Source: Streptosporangiaceae bacterium (GTDB lineage: Bacteria; Actinomycetota; Actinomycetes; Streptosporangiales; Streptosporangiaceae). From it: a stretch of 46,586 nucleotides of DNA. The position numbers were made by a program, and so were the translations under genes. Below, one piece after another: positions 42,043 to 46,586 of the stretch; position 1 is the stretch's first letter; every line of letters begins with the position of its first letter. The DNA lies in NCBI GenBank assembly GCA_025964715.1, contig JAOPYH010000120.1, positions 1 through 46,586 on the forward strand. Reading direction: 5' to 3'. Below the pieces are notes generated by a model. The model did no database searches, was not told where the DNA came from, and saw nothing but the letters and a program-made list of their open reading frames with translations.

Positions 42043-43566
42043 GTGAGTACACCCGCTCCCTCGGCCCCGCCGACACTTGCGCTGGTCAACGTGAGCAGAT
42101 CATTCGGAGCCGTACGGGCTCTGCAGGGTGTGACGCTAGAGCTGTACGCCGGGGAGGTGCACGCCCTCGCCGGAGAGAACGGCGCCGGCAAGTCGACGGT
42201 CGTCAAAACGTTCGCAGGCGTCCACCGGCCCGACGCCGGTGAGATCCTGCTGGACGGCGAGCCGGTGGTCTTCCACGGTCCGGCCGACGCGCAGCACGCG
42301 GGCGTGGCCGTCATCTACCAGGAACCCACGCTCTTCCCGGACCTGTCGGTGGCCGAGAACATCTTCATGGGCCGCCAGCCCCGCACCAGCCTGCGCCGGA
42401 TCGACCGGCGCGCGATGCACGCCGAGACCGCCGAGCTCTTCAAGCGGCTCCGGGTCGCCCTGGATCCGCAGCAGCCGGCCCGGGGGCTCTCGATCGCCGA
42501 CCAGCAGGTCGTGGAGATCGCCAAGGCCATCTCCCGGGACGCACGGGTGCTGATCATGGACGAGCCCACGGCCGCGCTCACCGGGCAGGAGGTCGCCCGC
42601 CTGTTCGCGGTGACGCGGAACCTGCAGGAGCAGGGCTGCGCGGTGCTGTTCATCTCGCACCGGCTCGAGGAGATCTTCCAGCTGTGCCAGCGCGTCACGA
42701 CGCTGAGGGACGGCGCCTGGATCTCCAGCGAGCCGGTGGCCGGTCTCGGGCCCGACGACCTCGTGCACCGCATGGTCGGCCGGGAGCTCGAAGCCCTCTA
42801 TCCCAAGCAGGACGTGACCCCCGGGGATGTGGCGCTGAAGGTCTCCCGGCTGACCCGCGAAGGGGTCTTCACCGACGTGTCCTTCGAAGTGCGCCGCGGC
42901 GAGATCGTCGCACTGGCGGGCCTCGTGGGAGCCGGCCGCAGCGAGGTCGCCCGTGCGATCTTCGGTGTGGACCGTTGGGACGCCGGCGACGTGGAGGTGG
43001 ACGGCCGGAGGCTGCCACCGGCGAGCCCGACGGCGGCGATGTCCGCCGGCCTCGGGCTCGTCCCCGAGGACCGCCGCCAGCAGGGCCTGGTCATGAACAT
43101 GTCGATCGAACGCAACATGGGGCTCACCCAGCTGCGCTCGATGCGGCGGGGCCCGCTGATCTCCCGGCGCGTCGAACGCGACCGGGCCAGGGACTGGGCA
43201 GTGCGGCTCCAGCTGAAGTACGCCCGGCTCACCGATGCGGTCGGCGTGCTCTCCGGCGGCAACCAGCAGAAGGTCGTGCTGGCCAAATGGCTCGCCACCG
43301 AGCCGACCGTGCTCATCGTCGACGAGCCCACCCGGGGCATCGACGTCGGGACCAAGGCCGAGGTCCACCGCCTGCTGTCGGATCTCGCGGCACAGGACCT
43401 CGCCGTGCTCATGATCTCCTCGGACCTGCCCGAGGTGCTCGGCATGGCCGACCGCGTGCTGGTCATGCACGAGGGCCGCCTGGTCGCGGACATCCCGCGG
43501 GCCGAGGCGACCGAGGCGGGCGTCATGGCGGCCGCGACCGGCCAGAACGGGAAGGCCGCCGCATGA
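42043..43566 (+). CDS. rhaT: Rhamnose ABC transporter, ATP-binding protein
   Basis: A 507-residue tandem ATPase of the sugar importer (CUT2) family. The first half is fully active-looking: Walker [10 protein letters not shown], Walker [14 protein letters not shown]. In the second half Walker A is the usual degenerate [10 protein letters not shown] while the signature LSGGNQQKV and [14 protein letters not shown] are present. GTG 42043 follows GGAGG by 8 bases. It overlaps the first permease gene. Rhamnose specificity is inferred from rhaB and the regulator; another pentose or deoxyhexose is possible. Confidence 0.9.
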   Translation: MSTPAPSAPPTLALVNVSRSFGAVRALQGVTLELYAGEVHALAGENGAGKSTVVKTFAGVHRPDAGEILLDGEPVVFHGPADAQHAGVAVIYQEPTLFPDLSVAENIFMGRQPRTSLRRIDRRAMHAETAELFKRLRVALDPQQPARGLSIADQQVVEIAKAISRDARVLIMDEPTAALTGQEVARLFAVTRNLQEQGCAVLFISHRLEEIFQLCQRVTTLRDGAWISSEPVAGLGPDDLVHRMVGRELEALYPKQDVTPGDVALKVSRLTREGVFTDVSFEVRRGEIVALAGLVGAGRSEVARAIFGVDRWDAGDVEVDGRRLPPASPTAAMSAGLGLVPEDRRQQGLVMNMSIERNMGLTQLRSMRRGPLISRRVERDRARDWAVRLQLKYARLTDAVGVLSGGNQQKVVLAKWLATEPTVLIVDEPTRGIDVGTKAEVHRLLSDLAAQDLAVLMISSDLPEVLGMADRVLVMHEGRLVADIPRAEATEAGVMAAATGQNGKAAA

Positions 43567-44621
43567 CCATGGACACCGGCACCGTCGAGTCCGTCCCGCC
43601 GGAACCGGCCCTCGCACCGAAGGCGGCGGGCCGCGGAATGGTCGAGCTGGTCCTGCGCGCCCGTGAGCTCAGTATCGTCGCGGTCCTCATCGTCCTGGTG
43701 GGCGCGACGACGATCGCCAACCCCCTGTTCCTGTCCGGCCAGGGCGTCAAGGACATGTTCCTCAACGCCTCGATCCTGGCCCTGCTCGCCGTCGGCCAGA
43801 CCCTCGTGGTGATCACCCGCAACATCGACCTGTCGGTCGGCTCGGTCGTCGGGCTGGTGGCGTTCCTGACCGGCTCGTTCGTGTCCGGCACCGAGCACAA
43901 CGTGCTGCTCGCCATGCTCGTCGGTGTGGCGGTCGGCGCCGCCTGCGGGCTCGTCAACGGCGTGCTGGTCAGCTTCTGCCGCGTGCCCGCCCTCGTGGTC
44001 ACCCTCGGCACGTTGTACGTCATCAAGGGCCTGGACCACTACATCGCCCACGGCCGGCAGATCAGCGCCGCCGACCTGCCGGCCGGCGTGCTGCGCCTCG
44101 GCAACGACGGGGTGCTCGGCATCCCGTACCTGCCGATCACCGCCGTCGCGATCATGCTGGGGGTCGGTTTCTACCTCCGGTCCTATTCGTCCGGCCGGGA
44201 GCTCTACGCGATCGGATCCAGCCCCGAGGCCGCCACCCTGGCCGGGGTCCCGATCCGGCGCCGGGTGCTGGCGGTCTATCTCGCCAGCGGCATGTTCGCC
44301 GGCCTCGCCGGGGTCCTATGGCTGTCGCGCTTCGGCACCGTCGTGGCCGACGCGGCCAACGGCTGGGAGTTGCGCGTCGTCAGCGCCGTCGTCGTCGGGG
44401 GCGTCGCGATCGTCGGCGGCATCGGGACCGTCTACGGCGCCGCCCTGGGCGCCCTGCTGATCACCACGATCGGCAGCGTCCTGGTGGTGTTGAAGGTCGA
44501 CGCCTTCTGGCAGCAGGCGATCACCGGGGTGCTCCTGCTCCTGGCGATCAGCGTCGACCGCCTGCTCGCCCTGCGGGTGACCCGCGCACTGAGAAAGGGG
44601 AACCGCCGCCATGGCTTCTGA
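43563..44621 (+). CDS. rhaP: Rhamnose ABC transporter, permease
   Basis: A 352-residue inner-membrane permease of the CUT2 sugar family with around ten helices. Family segments include [19 protein letters not shown], the ATPase-contact loop [20 protein letters not shown] and [20 protein letters not shown]. The ATG overlaps the rhaT stop (ATGA). It forms the channel with the next gene's product. Confidence 0.9.
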   Translation: MTMDTGTVESVPPEPALAPKAAGRGMVELVLRARELSIVAVLIVLVGATTIANPLFLSGQGVKDMFLNASILALLAVGQTLVVITRNIDLSVGSVVGLVAFLTGSFVSGTEHNVLLAMLVGVAVGAACGLVNGVLVSFCRVPALVVTLGTLYVIKGLDHYIAHGRQISAADLPAGVLRLGNDGVLGIPYLPITAVAIMLGVGFYLRSYSSGRELYAIGSSPEAATLAGVPIRRRVLAVYLASGMFAGLAGVLWLSRFGTVVADAANGWELRVVSAVVVGGVAIVGGIGTVYGAALGALLITTIGSVLVVLKVDAFWQQAITGVLLLLAISVDRLLALRVTRALRKGNRRHGF

Positions 44622-45651
44622 AACGGCCGGCAGGCCCGCCGCCGAAGTCGCGGCGACCCGCGGCGGCCTCGGGCGCTTCGTCCGGTGGGACGTCGTCGTC
44701 ACCGCGCTGCTGATCGCGGTCTTCCTCGGCGGTACGGGTGTTTCGCCGGACTTCGCCAACACCGACAATCTGTCCTTCGCGCTCGGAGACCTGGGCGAGA
44801 TCGCGCTCATCGCGCTGCCGATGACACTCCTGGTGGTGTGCGCCGAGGTGGACCTGTCGGTCGCCTCCGTCCTCGGCCTCGCGAGCGCGCTGACCGGATC
44901 CCTGTGGAACGCCGGCTGGCCCATTGAGACGATCATCCCTCTCATCCTGGTGCTGGGCGTCGTCTGCGGACTGCTCAACGGTCTCCTGGTGACCCGGCTC
45001 GGCCTGCCGTCGCTGGCGGTGACCATCGGGACGCTGACCCTCTACCGGGGGCTGGCCTACGTGGTCCTCGGCACCGAGGCCGTGGCGCAGTTCCCGCAGC
45101 AGTACACCGACCTGGCGACCAAGAACGTCCCGGGCACCCCCGTGCCCTATCCCGTCGCGCTGTTCGTCCTGCTGGCCGTCCTCACCGCGGTGGTGCTGCA
45201 CGCCACCGGCATCGGGCGGTCGCTGTTCGCCATCGGTGCGCAGGAGGAGGCCGCGTTCTTCGCCGGTATCCGGGTCAAGCGGGTCAAGCTCGTGCTGTTC
45301 GTGGTGTCCGGGCTCACGGCCGCGTTCGCCGGGATCGTGTTCACCCTGCGCTACGGCAGCGCCCGGGCCGACAACGGTGTGGGGATCGAACTCACGGTGA
45401 TCGCCGCCGTCCTGCTCGGTGGCGTGGACTTCGACGGTGGCAAGGGAACCCTCGGCGGCGTCATCGCCGGCGTCCTTCTCATCGGCCTGCTGCGCAACCT
45501 GCTCATGCTGAACGACGTCGCCAACGAGATCCAGGCCATGGTCACCGGCCTGCTGCTCATCGTCTCCGTGCTCACGCCCCGGGTGGCCGCCGTCATCAGG
45601 GAGTCACGCGCACGACGGCGTGGCCGCCCGCCGCTCCCCGCACCCTCCTGA
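44611..45651 (+). CDS. rhaQ: Rhamnose ABC transporter, second permease
   Basis: A 346-residue CUT2 permease paralogous to the preceding one. Typical segments are EVDLSVASVLGLASALTGSL, FAIGAQEEAAFFAGIRVKRV and LLGGVDFDGGKGTLGGVIAG. The ATG at 44611 lies 11 bases inside the previous gene, with GAAAGGGG upstream, so translation is coupled. Two different permeases next to one tandem ATPase is the layout of rhizobial rhaSTPQ transporters. Confidence 0.9.
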   Translation: MASETAGRPAAEVAATRGGLGRFVRWDVVVTALLIAVFLGGTGVSPDFANTDNLSFALGDLGEIALIALPMTLLVVCAEVDLSVASVLGLASALTGSLWNAGWPIETIIPLILVLGVVCGLLNGLLVTRLGLPSLAVTIGTLTLYRGLAYVVLGTEAVAQFPQQYTDLATKNVPGTPVPYPVALFVLLAVLTAVVLHATGIGRSLFAIGAQEEAAFFAGIRVKRVKLVLFVVSGLTAAFAGIVFTLRYGSARADNGVGIELTVIAAVLLGGVDFDGGKGTLGGVIAGVLLIGLLRNLLMLNDVANEIQAMVTGLLLIVSVLTPRVAAVIRESRARRRGRPPLPAPS

Positions 45652-45686
45652 CAGCGTCCGTCCCTCCCCCATCCATCCCATCCCGG

Positions 45687-45704
45687 CTTTCGAACCCCCG
45701 AAAG
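45687..45704 (+). promoter_or_regulatory. Stem-loop covering the rhaS ribosome binding site
   Basis: CTTTCG (45687-45692) pairs with CGAAAG (45699-45704) around a 6-base loop. The right arm contains most of the AAAGG ribosome binding site (45701-45705) of rhaS. It may protect the 3' end of upstream message or tune translation of the binding protein. Confidence 0.4.
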
Positions 45705-45713
45705 GCAGCAACG

Positions 45714-46586
45714 ATGACCGACCGTTCCCGGACCCTCTGGCGCGCGCCGCGCTCGATCGTGACGCTGGCCACCGCGAGCGTGCTCGCCCTCGGGCTGGCG
45801 GCCTGCGGCGGCACGACCAAGAGCTCCACCGCCGGCCCGGCCGGCACCGGCTCCGGCGGCGCGACGGCCTCGGCCGACCCCAACGCGCCGCTGAAGAAGG
45901 ACCTGAAGCTCGCCTTCCTGCCCAAGCAGATCAACAACCCGTACGAGACGCTCGTCGACCATGCCGGCATCGACGCGGCCAGGGAGTTCGGCGGCACGGC
46001 CAAGGAGGTCGGCCCCTCGGACGGCTCCGCCTCCTCGCAGGTGTCCTATGTCAACACGCTGGTCCAGCAGCGGCACGACGCCATCCTCATCGCCGCCAAC
46101 GACCCCAACGCGGTGTGCGGGCCGCTGCAGCAGGCGAGGTCCAAGGGCGTGAAGGTCGTGGCCTACGACTCCGACACCTCCAAGCAGTGCCGCGATCTGT
46201 TCATCAACCAGGCCGGCTCCGAGGAGATCGGCCGGACCCAGGTCAAGATGCTGTCCGAGATGACCGGCGGCAAGGGGGAGATCGCGGTCCTGTCGGCGAC
46301 GGCCAACGCGACGAACCAGAACACCTGGATCCAGTTCATGAAGGACGAGCTCACCAAGCCCGAGTACAAGGACCTGAAGCTGGTCAAGGTGGCCTACGGC
46401 GACGACGACGACCAGAAGTCCTTCCAGGAGGTCCAGGGACTCCTGCAGGCCTACCCCAACCTCAAGGGCATCATCGCGCCGACCACCGTCGGCATCGCGG
46501 CCGCGGCCCGCTACATCTCCGGCTCCCAGTACAAGGGCAAGGTCGTGCTGACCGGCCTCGGCACGCCGAACCAGATGCGCAAGTTC
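45714..46586 (+). CDS. rhaS: Rhamnose ABC transporter, substrate-binding lipoprotein (cut by window end)
   Basis: The first 291 residues of an exported sugar-binding protein; the window ends before its stop. The start MTDRSRTLWRAPRS leads to a hydrophobic signal and the lipobox LAAC at the end of ALGLAACGG, so it is a lipoprotein. The mature part reads LKLAFLPKQINNPYETLVDH, then QQRHDAILIAANDPNAVCGP, matching the type 1 sugar-binding fold of the RhaS/LsrB type. AAAGG precedes the ATG at 45714, inside a stem-loop. It follows rhaQ by 62 bases and completes the importer. Confidence 0.9.
   Translation, partial: MTDRSRTLWRAPRSIVTLATASVLALGLAACGGTTKSSTAGPAGTGSGGATASADPNAPLKKDLKLAFLPKQINNPYETLVDHAGIDAAREFGGTAKEVGPSDGSASSQVSYVNTLVQQRHDAILIAANDPNAVCGPLQQARSKGVKVVAYDSDTSKQCRDLFINQAGSEEIGRTQVKMLSEMTGGKGEIAVLSATANATNQNTWIQFMKDELTKPEYKDLKLVKVAYGDDDDQKSFQEVQGLLQAYPNLKGIIAPTTVGIAAAARYISGSQYKGKVVLTGLGTPNQMRKF

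Overview
The window is GC-rich throughout, with GTG and TTG starts, ATGA/GTGA stop-start overlaps and strong GGAGG ribosome binding sites. The gene families are typical of large-genome actinomycetes: a LAL-type LuxR regulator, DUF5999, an HTH_42/AlkZ-like protein, an ECF sigma factor fused to its own zinc-finger anti-sigma module, and GMC/cholesterol-oxidase-like enzymes. I infer a soil actinomycete, perhaps of the Streptosporangiales/Thermomonosporaceae; gene order alone cannot settle the genus. No rRNA, tRNA, CRISPR array, insertion sequence or prophage was seen.

Left third (1-20.2 kb): a mosaic of small accessory units. It opens with a frameshifted remnant of a BAAT-type acyl-CoA thioesterase, then an Old Yellow Enzyme-type reductase, an orphan piece of alanyl-tRNA synthetase, and a mannonate-dehydratase-like enolase-superfamily enzyme whose Tyr159 position is His. 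Next come a P-loop kinase, DUF5999 and a membrane protein. A dicarboxylate symporter gene (dctA) diverges from a CitA/CitB-type two-component pair, and is followed by a small protein with a PHD-type Cys4-His-Cys3 zinc-finger pattern. A cytoplasmic branched-chain-amino-acid-binding-like protein diverges from a 961-residue LAL regulator; behind the regulator lie a Cys-nucleophile alpha/beta hydrolase, a GMC oxidoreductase and a TIGR00725/LOG-like protein. A membrane-tethered ECF sigma factor closes this part.

Middle (20.4-31.4 kb): one long leftward operon, driven by a recognisable TTGACC-17-TACATT promoter and faced by a divergent PaaX-family regulator. It encodes a complete Liv-type ABC importer (binding protein, two ATPases, two permeases), then an SDR dehydrogenase, an amidohydrolase-2 enzyme, an acyl-CoA ligase, a MaoC hydratase, a MetE-C-terminal-like methyltransferase and possibly an XdhC-like protein. 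This reads as uptake plus CoA-dependent breakdown of an unknown small acid and is the best candidate for an undescribed system here.

Right third (31.4-46.6 kb): an AlkZ-like protein and RecQ helicase converge and overlap at a CTAG, followed by a CoA-transferase III and a graveyard with remnants of a ThDP enzyme and an MFS transporter. The last block is an L-rhamnose module. A LacI-family regulator, lutA, lutB, lutC and rhaB form one overlapping leftward operon. A divergent rhamnose ABC transporter (rhaT, rhaP, rhaQ and rhaS, the last cut by the window edge) runs right. Matching TTAAAACGT operator-like sites lie in both promoters. Kinase, lactate-oxidation complex and importer together suggest rhamnose is carried through lactaldehyde and lactate to pyruvate; the isomerase and aldolase are not in view.
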